From: JBEKHI01 sp050012355
GTDB taxonomy: Bacteria; Actinomycetota; Actinomycetes; Streptosporangiales; Streptosporangiaceae
Length of the DNA stretch: 21,532 nucleotides
NCBI GenBank assembly: GCA_050012355.1
Contig: JBEKHI010000103.1
Location: 1-21,532 of the forward strand
Direction of reading: 5' to 3'
Below, piece after piece: positions 7,418 through 14,686 of the stretch (its first letter is position 1; each line of letters starts with the position of its first letter). The position numbers and the translations under genes are program-made. The notes beneath the pieces were generated by a model. The model made no database searches, was not told where the DNA came from, and worked only from the letters and a program-made list of their open reading frames with translations.

Positions 7418-8797
7418 ATGGCGGGTCGGCTGCAAGATCCAGTGTTCGTGCTGTGCATGGGACGTTCGGGGTCGACGCTGCTGCGGTTCCTGCTGGACGC
7501 GCACCCGGAGCTGGCGTGCCCTCCGGAGACGAGCCTGCCGGAACTGTGCGGGCAGCTCTCGGTGGTGTGGTCACTGATCGAGGGAGCACCGCTGTCGGCG
7601 AACCGGGGAGACGCGCCGCCACAGGTGCCCGACGCGGCGATCACGGGAATACGGCGGATGGTCGATGAGATGACCGGATCGTATCTAGCGCGGCGAGGGA
7701 AGCGGCGATTCTGCGACAAGAGCCTCAGCTCGGCGCAGTCCGCCGACCTGCTGGTGCAGATCTTCCCGCGGGCACGGTTCGTGTGCCTGTACCGGCACCC
7801 GATGGACGTGGTCCGTTCGGGCCTGGACGCGTGCCCGTTCGGGCTGAACGGGTACGGATTTGACCAGTACATCGTCGGGTCGCCAGGGAACTCTGTGCTG
7901 GCGCTGGCGCGGTACTGGCTGGATAACGCGATGTTGATCGAGGGGGTGGAGGAGCGCTATCCCGACCGGTGCTGCCGAGTCCGGTATGAAGACTTGGTGG
8001 AGGATCCCGAGGACGTTATGGAGGACGTGTACTCGTTCATCGGGGTAGGGCCGGCTCCGGGGGTGGCGCAGGCCTGCTTCAGCGAGGAACGGGAGCAGTT
8101 CGGCCCAGCCGATCACAAGATCTGGGCGACGTCGGCGATCAGCGGAGACTCGGTGGGCAGGGGGGAGTCGATCCCGGCGGGACTCATCCCGCCGCCGGTC
8201 ACCGAGTCGATCAACAAGCTGGCCGCAAGGCTGGGTTACCTGCCGGTGAACGCCGGGTGGGGTACCCCGGGCAGGCCAGCTGACCCGCGCGTTCCCGAGA
8301 CCATCAGGCGCACGGTGGCGTCCTCCAGTCCGGCCGACGGCGAGGCCGTGCCTGGGTCCGGGGTCCTGCTGGAGTTCCTGCGGTCCAGGCTGGCGGGTGC
8401 CGACGAGCGGTTCGCCAGCCGGTGGGAGTCGCACGCGCGGGAGAAGTTCCTATTCGTGTCCCGCGCCACCACCGGCGGCGACGAGGCGGCGTGGCTTGTT
8501 GACCTCGCTACACGCACTGTCACGGTGGATGACGGGCAGGCCGACGATGTCTCCTGGAGTGTCCTGGGCTCCCCGGAGACCTGGCAGGCGGTGGTGGGAG
8601 GGCACCTCAACCTGCACATGGCGCTGCGGCGCTGCGAGGTGCGCTACTGCCCGGCGAGTGAGGAAGGCCCGCTGCTGTCCCATGCCCGGATCGCGATGCT
8701 CGCGGACCTGCTCGGCCTGAGCTCCTGGGTGCAGACGGGCCCGGCCCGTCAGGACGCGGCATGGCAGCAGACATCGCCCGTGGCAGCGGCCCAGTGA
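7418..8797 (+). CDS. TPST-like sulfotransferase with C-terminal SCP2-like domain
   Basis: A 459-residue protein. The N-terminal two-thirds are a PAPS-dependent sulfotransferase (Sulfotransferase_3/tyrosylprotein-sulfotransferase-like). The 5'-phosphosulfate loop is VLCMGRSGSTLLRFLLDAHP (R16, S17, T20), then CPPETSLPEL with E37 at the position of the catalytic glutamate in tyrosylprotein sulfotransferases. FCDKS carries K101, and the 3'-phosphate loop is FVCLYRHPMDVVRSG (R126, S134). VRYEDLVEDPEDVM is the usual 'R-Y-E-D-L' motif. From about residue 340, WLVDLATRTVTVDDG, WSVLGSPETWQAVVGGHLNL and the helix RIAMLADLLGL resemble an SCP2 sterol-carrier domain, a hydrophobic ligand pocket. The start was chosen at ATG 7418 because of GGGAGGTGA at 7399-7407; an in-frame GTG at 7355 (GAGAGGGG before it) is the main alternative, and the frame is open back to 7214. 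It is translationally coupled to the next gene. Acceptor unknown; a lipid or a peptide is possible. Confidence 0.85.
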   Translation: MAGRLQDPVFVLCMGRSGSTLLRFLLDAHPELACPPETSLPELCGQLSVVWSLIEGAPLSANRGDAPPQVPDAAITGIRRMVDEMTGSYLARRGKRRFCDKSLSSAQSADLLVQIFPRARFVCLYRHPMDVVRSGLDACPFGLNGYGFDQYIVGSPGNSVLALARYWLDNAMLIEGVEERYPDRCCRVRYEDLVEDPEDVMEDVYSFIGVGPAPGVAQACFSEEREQFGPADHKIWATSAISGDSVGRGESIPAGLIPPPVTESINKLAARLGYLPVNAGWGTPGRPADPRVPETIRRTVASSSPADGEAVPGSGVLLEFLRSRLAGADERFASRWESHAREKFLFVSRATTGGDEAAWLVDLATRTVTVDDGQADDVSWSVLGSPETWQAVVGGHLNLHMALRRCEVRYCPASEEGPLLSHARIAMLADLLGLSSWVQTGPARQDAAWQQTSPVAAAQ

Positions 8798-9585
8798 TGC
8801 CGACCGTGACGGAGCGCGCCCCGGTGATCGTGCTGGCCTGCCCGGACTCGGGAGGATCGTGGCTGCTCTCGCTGCTGTCGGCCAGCGGCGAGCTGGCCTG
8901 CACCTCGGGGACCGGCGTGCTCCCGCTGTGCGATCAGGCGACGCAGGTGTGGCGGCGCGTTGAGAACGGCAGTCCCCAGGCTGGGAGACCATCGGCGCTG
9001 GCGGCCAAGTCGATCCGGGCGTCGATCGCGCCACTGGTCATGCACATCCTGGCCAGTTCAGGCGCGCAGCGCTGGTGTGAGTGCGCCGTCCCCGCGCGGG
9101 AGGCCGCCGAGGCGTTCCTTGGCCTCTTCCCGGGGACGCGCTTCGTGTGCCTGCACCGCGAGGCCAGCCAGGTGATTCGCGCCGCCCTCGCCCGTAGTCC
9201 GTGGGGGCTGGCCGGGCAGGCCTACCGGCCCTTCATCGCCGCCCAGCCAGGCAGCACGGTCGCCGCGCTGGCCGCATACTGGATCGCCCACACTGAGGCG
9301 CTGCTGGCGTTCGAGGCGGATCACCCCGACCGGTGCCTGCGGGTCCGGTTCGAGGATCTGCCCGGCGCGATGGGGACTATCCCGACGGCCCTGAGCTCCT
9401 TCCTGGGGCTGACCGCCAACCGCTATATCAGCCCGCCTGGTCCTCGCGAAGACGACCGCTCAGTGCCCGACGCGGATGTCCCGCCTTCGGCCGCGATGCC
9501 ACTCGAACAGCTCTCGTCGGCGGTGCTGGCCCAGGTCAACGGCCTGCTCGGCCAGCTCGGTTATCCATCACTGGCGCCTGGCTAA
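8797..9585 (+). CDS. Degenerate sulfotransferase-family protein (probable pseudoenzyme)
   Basis: A 262-residue paralogue of the sulfotransferase part of the preceding gene, without the SCP2-like tail. The fold landmarks align one-to-one: PVIVLACPDSGGSWLLSLLS, GELAC, RFVCLHREASQVIRAAL, AYWIAHTEALLAFEADHPDR, CLRVRFEDLP and LLGQLGYPSL. The key residues have changed. The PAPS-loop arginine is D17, the catalytic glutamate position is G38, the lysine of 'DKS' is C96 and the 3'-phosphate serine is A129; only R121 remains. The ATG overlaps the upstream TGA in TGATG (8795-8799), which gives tight translational coupling and a sensible N-terminus; an in-frame ATG at 8761 is an alternative. An intact, coupled reading frame argues that it is kept, perhaps as a partner subunit of the active enzyme, rather than decaying. 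Confidence 0.8.
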   Translation: MPTVTERAPVIVLACPDSGGSWLLSLLSASGELACTSGTGVLPLCDQATQVWRRVENGSPQAGRPSALAAKSIRASIAPLVMHILASSGAQRWCECAVPAREAAEAFLGLFPGTRFVCLHREASQVIRAALARSPWGLAGQAYRPFIAAQPGSTVAALAAYWIAHTEALLAFEADHPDRCLRVRFEDLPGAMGTIPTALSSFLGLTANRYISPPGPREDDRSVPDADVPPSAAMPLEQLSSAVLAQVNGLLGQLGYPSLAPG

Positions 9586-9594
9586 GCCAACGGC

Positions 9595-9723
9595 CTAACT
9601 CGCTCGCAGTGCCCGCAGCCCGGTTACGGCGAGCACTGCCATTACGTCGGAGGCTATCGCGGCTACCGTGAAGCCGCCGTGCACGCCGAAGGCGTCCGCC
9701 GCCGCGCCGGCCCGCGCTGGCTG
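9595..9723 (-). pseudogene. C-terminal remnant of a transporter (MFS-like)
   Basis: On the reverse strand about 41 codons, ending TAG at 9595-9597, read QPARAGAAADAFGVHGGF and then TVAAIASDVMAVLAVTGLRALRAS. This 'A.adAf..Gf..aa......vl.v..lr' pattern is typical of the last helix and tail of MFS exporters. In-frame TGA lies just upstream (at about 9727-9729), there is no start codon and no further homology, so only the tail survives. It abuts the sulfotransferase stop (9585), a sign of an old deletion. Confidence 0.5.
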
Positions 9724-10054
9724 AGTTCAGGTGCTGCGCATGAAGCAGCCTGAAGTTAGCGCCGCGCCGAATCGACGATCTGCCGCTGGTGTCGGATCAT
9801 GGGATCGGCAAGTTGGCGACGGCTGGCGGGGGGCGCCGGCTGGCGGGATGCCCTGGTCCCGCGCACGAGCAGTGCGGCACACCGTCACGAGCCCGGACAA
9901 GCCACTACTTCACCGATGGCGTGGGTGCCGGATCGCGTGCGAGCCGCGTTGCGCGCTCGATGCTGGAAGATGAGCGCGGCGGGGCACCGATGACTTAGCC
10001 GGCCGACAGCGTCTACATCTGCAGGCTATGAACGTGATCGGTTAGGGAGGCCCC
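9724..10054. other. Gene-free stretch before the DUF899 gene
   Basis: About 330 bases without a convincing gene. Several short plus-strand frames are open (for example 9789-9998) but show mixed composition, no ribosome binding site and no recognisable motif. The stretch probably represents decayed sequence left from the loss of the transporter gene plus the promoter region of the DUF899 gene. No repeat, terminator or RNA gene was recognised. Confidence 0.4.
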
Positions 10055-10738
10055 ATGGTCACCGCACTACCGCCCGTCGTCGACGCTGACACCTGGCAGC
10101 ACCAGCTGGACGCCCTGCGTGCCCGGGAGAAGGCCGCGACCCGAGAACTCGATGCGATCGCCGCGGAGCGCCGACGACTGCCGATGGTTAAGATGCCCGA
10201 CTACATCCTCGAGGGGGACCAGGGACCGATCCCGCTGGCCGACGTCTTCGACGGCAAGTCACAGCTGGTCGTCTACAACCACATGTGGTTCCCCGGCGAA
10301 GAGTGGCAGTGCCCGGGCTGCACCGGGTTCACCTCGCAGTTCACCCGGCTGGAGTTCCTGGACAGCTACGACGCCCGGTTCGTCATCGTCACCCAGGGCC
10401 CGATCGACGAGGCGCTGGCGTACAAGCGGCGGGTCGGGAACAAGATGCCCTGGTACTCCACCGCGAACAGTTCATTCGGCAGCGACGTCGGCGCACCGCT
10501 CGGCGGCGGATTCGCCGTCAATGTGTTCCTGCGTGATGGCGACACCGTGTACCGCACCTGGCACACCAACGGCCGTGGCACCGAGCAGCTCAGCCACACC
10601 TTCGCGCTGATCGATCTGCTGCCGTACGGGCGGCAAGAGGAGTGGCAAGACTCGCCCGAGGGCTGGCCGCAGTCGCCTACCTACAGCGGATGGTCCGGTT
10701 CCGAAGACATTGCCGGGCGCTACGGGCCAGATGCGTGA
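10055..10738 (+). CDS. DUF899 family thioredoxin-like protein
   Basis: A 227-residue protein of the DUF899 family, with a thioredoxin-like fold. Residues 9-50 are a helical, charged start (WQHQLDALRAREKAATRELD, then ERRRLPMVKM). They lead into LADVFDGKSQLVVYNHMWF, a peroxiredoxin-like strand, and GEEWQCPGCTGF, whose CPGC places two cysteines where thioredoxin-fold proteins have their redox pair. GGGFAVNVFLRDGDTVYRTWHTNGRG and SHTFALIDLLPYGRQEEWQ are the conserved C-terminal segments. GGGAGG at 10044-10049 lies 5 bases before the ATG. The gene ends 6 bases from the convergent HEAT-repeat gene. The enzymatic role of the family is not established; a thiol-redox role is inferred from the fold. 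Confidence 0.9.
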   Translation: MVTALPPVVDADTWQHQLDALRAREKAATRELDAIAAERRRLPMVKMPDYILEGDQGPIPLADVFDGKSQLVVYNHMWFPGEEWQCPGCTGFTSQFTRLEFLDSYDARFVIVTQGPIDEALAYKRRVGNKMPWYSTANSSFGSDVGAPLGGGFAVNVFLRDGDTVYRTWHTNGRGTEQLSHTFALIDLLPYGRQEEWQDSPEGWPQSPTYSGWSGSEDIAGRYGPDA

Positions 10739-10744
10739 GGCGTG

Positions 10745-11557
10745 TCAGCGGGAGCAGGCGCTGATCGCGTCGTCGAGAACGGAGGGGCGCGGATCGTCTT
10801 GCTGCCAGCCGTCCGTCTTGAGTCGGTGCAACGCCGGGAGCGCCGCGGGGGAGCCCAGTGCCGCCGCCGCTTCGACGATGAGATTCCCGGGACTGTCCTC
10901 AAGCCGAGATAGCAGGATCGGGAGGGCAAGCGGATCGCGGCGCTGGGCCAGGCCCAGGAGCGCTTCTCCGGCGGTGTCCCCGTCGGGATCGTCGAGGCGG
11001 GCGGCCAGGGCCTGGCGCAACGGCGGGCTGTCGGCTTCGAGCTGGGAGCCGAGACCAAACGTCGCCCAGTCCCGGATCTCCGGATCAGGGTCAGCGGACA
11101 ACTGGATAAGCGCCGCGACGGCGGCGTCGGCGGGCGGATCACCGGCTAGGGCGGGCAGGGCGGCCGCGACCGCGAAGCGGACCTCGTCGTCGGGGTGGGC
11201 CGCATGGTGCAGCACCGCCGCTAGCCCCCGCGGATCCGCGAGATGACCCAGAGCGGTGATGGCGCTGTCTAGGACGTCCGGCCGCCTGTCGTCGCAGGCC
11301 GCGATCAGGACCGGCAGCGTTTCCGCCGCCCATGGCCGGTTCTGCGGGTATCCGATCTGGCCGAGGATGTCGAGCCCTAGCACCCGCTCGGCGCGGTCGG
11401 CAGAGCAAGCGAGGGCACGGGCCGCCTCGAAAGCCGGCCGGTCCGTCCGCCGGTGAACCCCCGCAACGATGTCCCACCGCTCGGCGGCTTCACAGTCCAT
11501 CGCCGCGGCACGGGCGAGCAGCGGGCCTAGATCCTCGTTCTCGTAGCCGCCCAGCAC
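10745..11557 (-). CDS. HEAT-repeat protein
   Basis: A 270-residue all-helical protein made of about seven HEAT-like repeats. Clear units are RAERVLGLDILGQIG, RPDVLDSAITALGHLADPRG, DDEVRFAVAAALPALAG, DPEIRDWATFGLGSQLE, DGDTAGEALLGLAQRRDP and NLIVEAAAALGSPAALPAL. Such solenoids bind other proteins; no catalytic residues are expected. The start is taken as GTG at 11555-11557 because a stop codon lies in frame four codons upstream. There is no Shine-Dalgarno sequence, consistent with a leaderless mRNA from the promoter-like boxes just upstream. It is divergent from the ECF sigma factor gene (53-base gap) and convergent with the DUF899 gene. Confidence 0.85.
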   Translation of the reverse strand: MLGGYENEDLGPLLARAAAMDCEAAERWDIVAGVHRRTDRPAFEAARALACSADRAERVLGLDILGQIGYPQNRPWAAETLPVLIAACDDRRPDVLDSAITALGHLADPRGLAAVLHHAAHPDDEVRFAVAAALPALAGDPPADAAVAALIQLSADPDPEIRDWATFGLGSQLEADSPPLRQALAARLDDPDGDTAGEALLGLAQRRDPLALPILLSRLEDSPGNLIVEAAAALGSPAALPALHRLKTDGWQQDDPRPSVLDDAISACSR

Positions 11558-11567
11558 CCAGAAATGC

Positions 11568-11602
11568 TAACCGATGTAACCGCCTCACGGCGTTCCCGCG
11601 TT
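11568..11602. promoter_or_regulatory. Overlapping divergent ECF-type promoters
   Basis: On the plus strand TGTAAC (11575-11580), 18 bases and CGTT (11599-11602) point to the sigma gene; transcription would start at or next to its ATG (11611). On the minus strand GGAAC (11592-11596), 18 bases and CGGTTA (11568-11573) point to the HEAT-repeat gene, starting within a few bases of its GTG. AAC-type -35 and GTT-type -10 boxes are typical of ECF sigma factors, and both genes lack ribosome binding sites. The sigma factor may drive both. Confidence 0.4.
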
Positions 11603-11610
11603 GGTAGGGC

Positions 11611-12117
11611 ATGGAGACCCGTCAACGGGACTTCGCGGAGTTCTACCGTGAGTCCAAGGACGAATGCCTGGTCACTGTCTTGGTCAGTGTGGGTGACCGG
11701 GACACCGCCCAGGAACTCGTCGCCGAGGCGTTCGCCCGAGCGTGGGCGTCCTGGCGCAAGGTGAGCAAGCATCCGGCACCGGCGGCCTGGGTGGTCCGCA
11801 CCGCGCTGAACGCGGGCATCTCTCAGTGGCGGCGACGCCACCGGGAGGTAGCCGTTCCCGATCCGGTCCTGGTCGCGGACTCAACCGCATCCGGGACGGC
11901 GGGAGGAGCCGTCGATCCCCGGATCATGGCCGCCCTCATGCGGCTGCCGACTCGGCAGCGCCAAGTGGTGGCGTTGCGCCTGTTCCTGGACCTAGACACC
12001 GAACGCACCGCCGAGACACTCGGCATCGCCTCGGGCACGGTCCAAGCCCATCTGGGTCGCGCCCTCGCCGCGCTGCGCGCCGACCTCATCCCCAAACTGC
12101 AAGAGGAGCACACCTGA
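11611..12117 (+). CDS. SigE-family ECF RNA polymerase sigma factor
   Basis: A 168-residue extracytoplasmic-function sigma factor with only regions 2 and 4. Region 2 covers about residues 5-70: FAEFYRESKDECLVTVLVSV, AQELVAEAFARAWASWRKV and AAWVVRTALNAGISQWRRR (the -10 recognition helices). After a short linker rich in Ala, Ser and Thr, region 4 is LMRLPTRQRQVVALRLFLDL, TERTAETLGIASGTVQAHLG and RALAALRADL, with a clear helix-turn-helix. The ATG has no good Shine-Dalgarno sequence (TTGGTAGGGC before it), which fits a leaderless transcript. Its stop overlaps the start of the next gene, as usual for a sigma factor and its controlling partner. Confidence 0.92.
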   Translation: METRQRDFAEFYRESKDECLVTVLVSVGDRDTAQELVAEAFARAWASWRKVSKHPAPAAWVVRTALNAGISQWRRRHREVAVPDPVLVADSTASGTAGGAVDPRIMAALMRLPTRQRQVVALRLFLDLDTERTAETLGIASGTVQAHLGRALAALRADLIPKLQEEHT

Positions 12118-12716
12118 TGAACCACGACGACCTCATCATCACCGCCGTGCGGGAACAGCGGGACAAGATCCCGATGACGATTCCGGAGGAACAGATCATC
12201 AGCCGGGGCCGCGCGCTGCGGGCCCGCCGCCGCATCCCTGGCGTAGCCGGAGGGCTCGCGGTGCTGGCCGTCGCATCCCTCGCCACCGCCGGGCTGGTCT
12301 CCGGCCACCAAACCGGCAGCCCCGCCACCACCCAGCTCGCGGCCTGGACGGTCAGCGACACCGGCAACGGCACGATTCTCGTCACGGTCAGGGAACTGCG
12401 TGACCAGGCCGCGCTGCAGGCAAAGCTTCGGGCCGAGGGCTTGCCGGTCAACGTCAGCTTCTCCGGCCCGCCGCGGAGCAGCGTGTGCCAGCCAGCGGAT
12501 GCCAGCAAGGCCACGTTGGGCCCGGTGGCCGAGGTGCGGGGCAGCGGTACCAGCCGCGATCTGGTCTTCCACCTGTCGGCGATCCCAGCCGGCGACGGGG
12601 TGGCGCTGTTCGTCAATAACAACCTCTCGTCGACCGCGAACGCGACCCAGTCGGGGGTTGCGATAGCTGTCAGCCTGGTTACCGCCAGTCCCGCCTGCAC
12701 GGGAACCAGCGGCTGA
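12117..12716 (+). CDS. Membrane-anchored partner of the ECF sigma factor, possible anti-sigma factor
   Basis: A 199-residue protein with a cytoplasmic N-terminus of about 40 residues (MNHDDLIITAVREQRDKIPM, then arginine-rich RALRARRR), a single transmembrane segment GVAGGLAVLAVASLATAGLV (about 42-62), and an extracytoplasmic domain of about 135 residues with two cysteines (SSVCQPAD and SPACTGTSG). No zinc-binding anti-sigma HxxxCxxC motif is present, so the anti-sigma role rests on position and topology only. The ATG (12117-12119) shares bases with the sigma factor's TGA in TGATGA and has AGAGGAG at 12102-12108. The external domain is not recognised. It ends 16 bases from the convergent pentapeptide-repeat gene. 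Confidence 0.8.
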   Translation: MNHDDLIITAVREQRDKIPMTIPEEQIISRGRALRARRRIPGVAGGLAVLAVASLATAGLVSGHQTGSPATTQLAAWTVSDTGNGTILVTVRELRDQAALQAKLRAEGLPVNVSFSGPPRSSVCQPADASKATLGPVAEVRGSGTSRDLVFHLSAIPAGDGVALFVNNNLSSTANATQSGVAIAVSLVTASPACTGTSG

Positions 12717-12732
12717 GCCCAAGACCCGGTTC

Positions 12733-13611
12733 TCAGGCGATGCTGACCCGTTGTTGCCCGCCGCGCCCGCGGCGCAGCGACGCGCCGACCATCATCGCCA
12801 CGATGCCGCCGAACAAGCCGATGAAGCCGCTGCTCACGCCGACCGCGCACTGCGGTCCCGAACACGCCTGCGTGATTGGCGCGCCGCTCATCTGAGCGAT
12901 GAACTCGTCGATGATCCCTCCGGCGAACAGGTGAAACCCGAACGCGAGCAGCAGGCAGCCAGCCAGCGCCACGCCGGTCTGCGGCCCCCGCGCACCCAGA
13001 CGCCGCGCGCGGACCAGCACCCGCCAGGCCGAGAGGATGAAGACCAGCGCGGCCGCTATCAGCAGATAGAGGCTCCAGGGAGTCAGGCCGCTGGCGCCCG
13101 CGAACGTGGTGTCGTCGAACGTCGCCTGGTTGAAGTTGGCGCCGCCGAGGCTGGCATCGTCCAGGTCCGCTCCGGTCAGGTCCACCTGGATCAGGCTCGT
13201 CCCGGACATGTTCGCGCCGCGGAAGTCGGTGCCCCGCGCCGATGACTGGTCCAGCGTCGCTGCCGCCAGGTCGGCTCCGGCGAAGTCGGCTCCATCGAGC
13301 GTCGCCTGCGTCAGGTCCGCGTTCTGCAGGTTCGCGCCGCGCAGGTCGGCGCCGGTGAAGTCGACCTGGCCCAGGCTCAGCCCGCTGAGGTTAGCGTCCG
13401 CGAGGTTCGCGCAGCGGAGAGAGGAGTAGCCGCTGACCTCGCTGCTCGTGAGCGTCTTGCCGGCCAGGTCTGGTCCGGAGCCTGGCTGGCAGGCGGCGGA
13501 CTGGGCGGCCAGCGCGGTCGCGGGGAACCCGGCGCTGAGGGCGAATACCGCGAGCACGGCCACGACGGCGGAGGCGGCGATACGGCGGGGTGTTCTGGTC
13601 ATGATGCGCAT
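12733..13611 (-). CDS. Exported pentapeptide-repeat membrane protein
   Basis: A 292-residue protein with a signal peptide (MRIMTRTPRRIAASAVVAVLAVF to ATALA, about 35 residues). About 20 pentapeptide repeats of the A(D/N)LXX form follow at roughly residues 65-175 (for example FTGADLRGANLQNADLTQAT and FAGADLAAATLDQ), which fold into a right-handed four-sided beta helix. Then come three hydrophobic segments: WSLYLLIAAALVFILSAW (about 180-197), GVALAGCLLLAFGFHLFAGG (about 214-233) and SGFIGLFGGIVAMMVGASL. The beta helix would therefore sit outside the membrane. ATG at 13609-13611 is preceded by weak GGGTGA; an ATG three codons later is possible. Divergent from the aldo/keto reductase gene. Function unknown. 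Confidence 0.88.
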   Translation of the reverse strand: MRIMTRTPRRIAASAVVAVLAVFALSAGFPATALAAQSAACQPGSGPDLAGKTLTSSEVSGYSSLRCANLADANLSGLSLGQVDFTGADLRGANLQNADLTQATLDGADFAGADLAAATLDQSSARGTDFRGANMSGTSLIQVDLTGADLDDASLGGANFNQATFDDTTFAGASGLTPWSLYLLIAAALVFILSAWRVLVRARRLGARGPQTGVALAGCLLLAFGFHLFAGGIIDEFIAQMSGAPITQACSGPQCAVGVSSGFIGLFGGIVAMMVGASLRRGRGGQQRVSIA

Positions 13612-13708
13612 GTGGCTCGCGTCACCCTATCTGTCTGAAGTGGGGCATGTGTCGCATTATTCAGTATCCAGACAAGGCGCTAGCGGCGAGGGGTTACCGA
13701 ACGGGATC

Positions 13709-13720
13709 GAGGACGTCCTC
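13709..13720. promoter_or_regulatory. 12-bp perfect palindrome before the aldo/keto reductase
   Basis: GAGGACGTCCTC reads the same on both strands and lies 15 bases before the reductase ATG, inside the divergent intergenic region 13612-13735. It could be a repressor site. It is short, and a function is only inferred. Confidence 0.25.
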
Positions 13721-13735
13721 CGATAGCGTAGGGAT

Positions 13736-14662
13736 ATGGCGATCAAGACACGAGTTCTCGGGCGTACCGGCGCGGATGTGACCGTTCTCAGCTACGGCGC
13801 TATGGAGCTGAGAGGTGCTCCGCGCGGCCCGGAGATCACCGACCAGGACGCGGAGCGCTTGCTGAACGCGGTCCTCGATGGCGGCATCAACCTGATCGAC
13901 ACCTCACCCGACTACGGGCGCAGCGAGGAGCTGGTCGGCAGCTACCTCGGCCACCGGAGGGACGAGTTCTTCCTGGCCTCCAAATGCGGCTGCCCGATGG
14001 AGCCCCCGGCCGACGGCACCCCGCCGCCGTACCCGCACGACTACAGTCCCGCGAATGTCCGCGCCAACGTCGAGCGGTCACTGACGCGGCTGCGCACCGA
14101 CCGTCTCGACCTCGTCCAGGTGCACATGTCACCGAGCAAGGCCACGCTCGAGGAGAACCAGACGGTCGAGACACTCAAGGACCTTCAGGCCGAGGGCAAG
14201 ATCCGCTTCATCGGCATGTCGGGCATCCTGCCGAACCTGCCCGATCACATCGCGATGGGCGTCTTCGACGTCTTCCAGATCCCGTACTCGGCGGTCCAGC
14301 GCAATCACGAGGAACTCATCACCAGCGCCGTTGAAGCGGGCGCGGGCACCTTCATCCGAGGCGGAGCGGCCCGCGGCGCCGCGTCGGAGGAGAAGAACTG
14401 GCAGAACAGCCCGCTCAGTCAGGACCCCGGGCTCGGCCAGCGGAACTGGGAGACCTCCGGGATCGACAGCCTGCTGAGCGAGGCGGGCATGAGCAATATG
14501 GAGTTCATCCTGCGCTTCACGCTCAGCCACCCCGGCCTGTCGACCACGATCGTCGGGACATCCAACCCGGCTCACCTGGCCGGGAACATCGCCATCGCGG
14601 AAAAGGGACCGCTCCCCGCCGACCTGTACGAAGAGGCCAGGAAGCGGCTCCCGCTTCCGTAA
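13736..14662 (+). CDS. Aldo/keto reductase
   Basis: A 308-residue NADPH-dependent oxidoreductase of the aldo/keto reductase superfamily with a TIM-barrel fold. The catalytic tetrad is visible: D55 and Y60 in LIDTSPDYGRSEELVGSYLG, K83 in FFLASKCG and H130 in LDLVQVHMS. The start MAIKTRVLGRTGADVTVLSYGAMEL is typical, and the C-terminal coenzyme-binding segment TTIVGTSNPAHLAGNI is present. The ATG (13736) has a weak TAGGGA 1-2 bases upstream only, so the transcript may be leaderless. The gene is followed 24 bases later on the same strand by a LysR regulator. The substrate cannot be told. Confidence 0.93.
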   Translation: MAIKTRVLGRTGADVTVLSYGAMELRGAPRGPEITDQDAERLLNAVLDGGINLIDTSPDYGRSEELVGSYLGHRRDEFFLASKCGCPMEPPADGTPPPYPHDYSPANVRANVERSLTRLRTDRLDLVQVHMSPSKATLEENQTVETLKDLQAEGKIRFIGMSGILPNLPDHIAMGVFDVFQIPYSAVQRNHEELITSAVEAGAGTFIRGGAARGAASEEKNWQNSPLSQDPGLGQRNWETSGIDSLLSEAGMSNMEFILRFTLSHPGLSTTIVGTSNPAHLAGNIAIAEKGPLPADLYEEARKRLPLP

Positions 14663-14686
14663 GCCCGGGGACGTTAGCCTGGCCAG

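Noticed and set aside
9789..9998. Short plus-strand frames before the DUF899 gene
   Set aside because: No recognisable motif, no ribosome binding site and biased Arg/Gly/Ala composition.
11823..12722. 299-codon minus-strand frame opposite the sigma factor and its partner
   Set aside because: No ribosome binding site, no motif; the coupled sigma factor operon explains the region.
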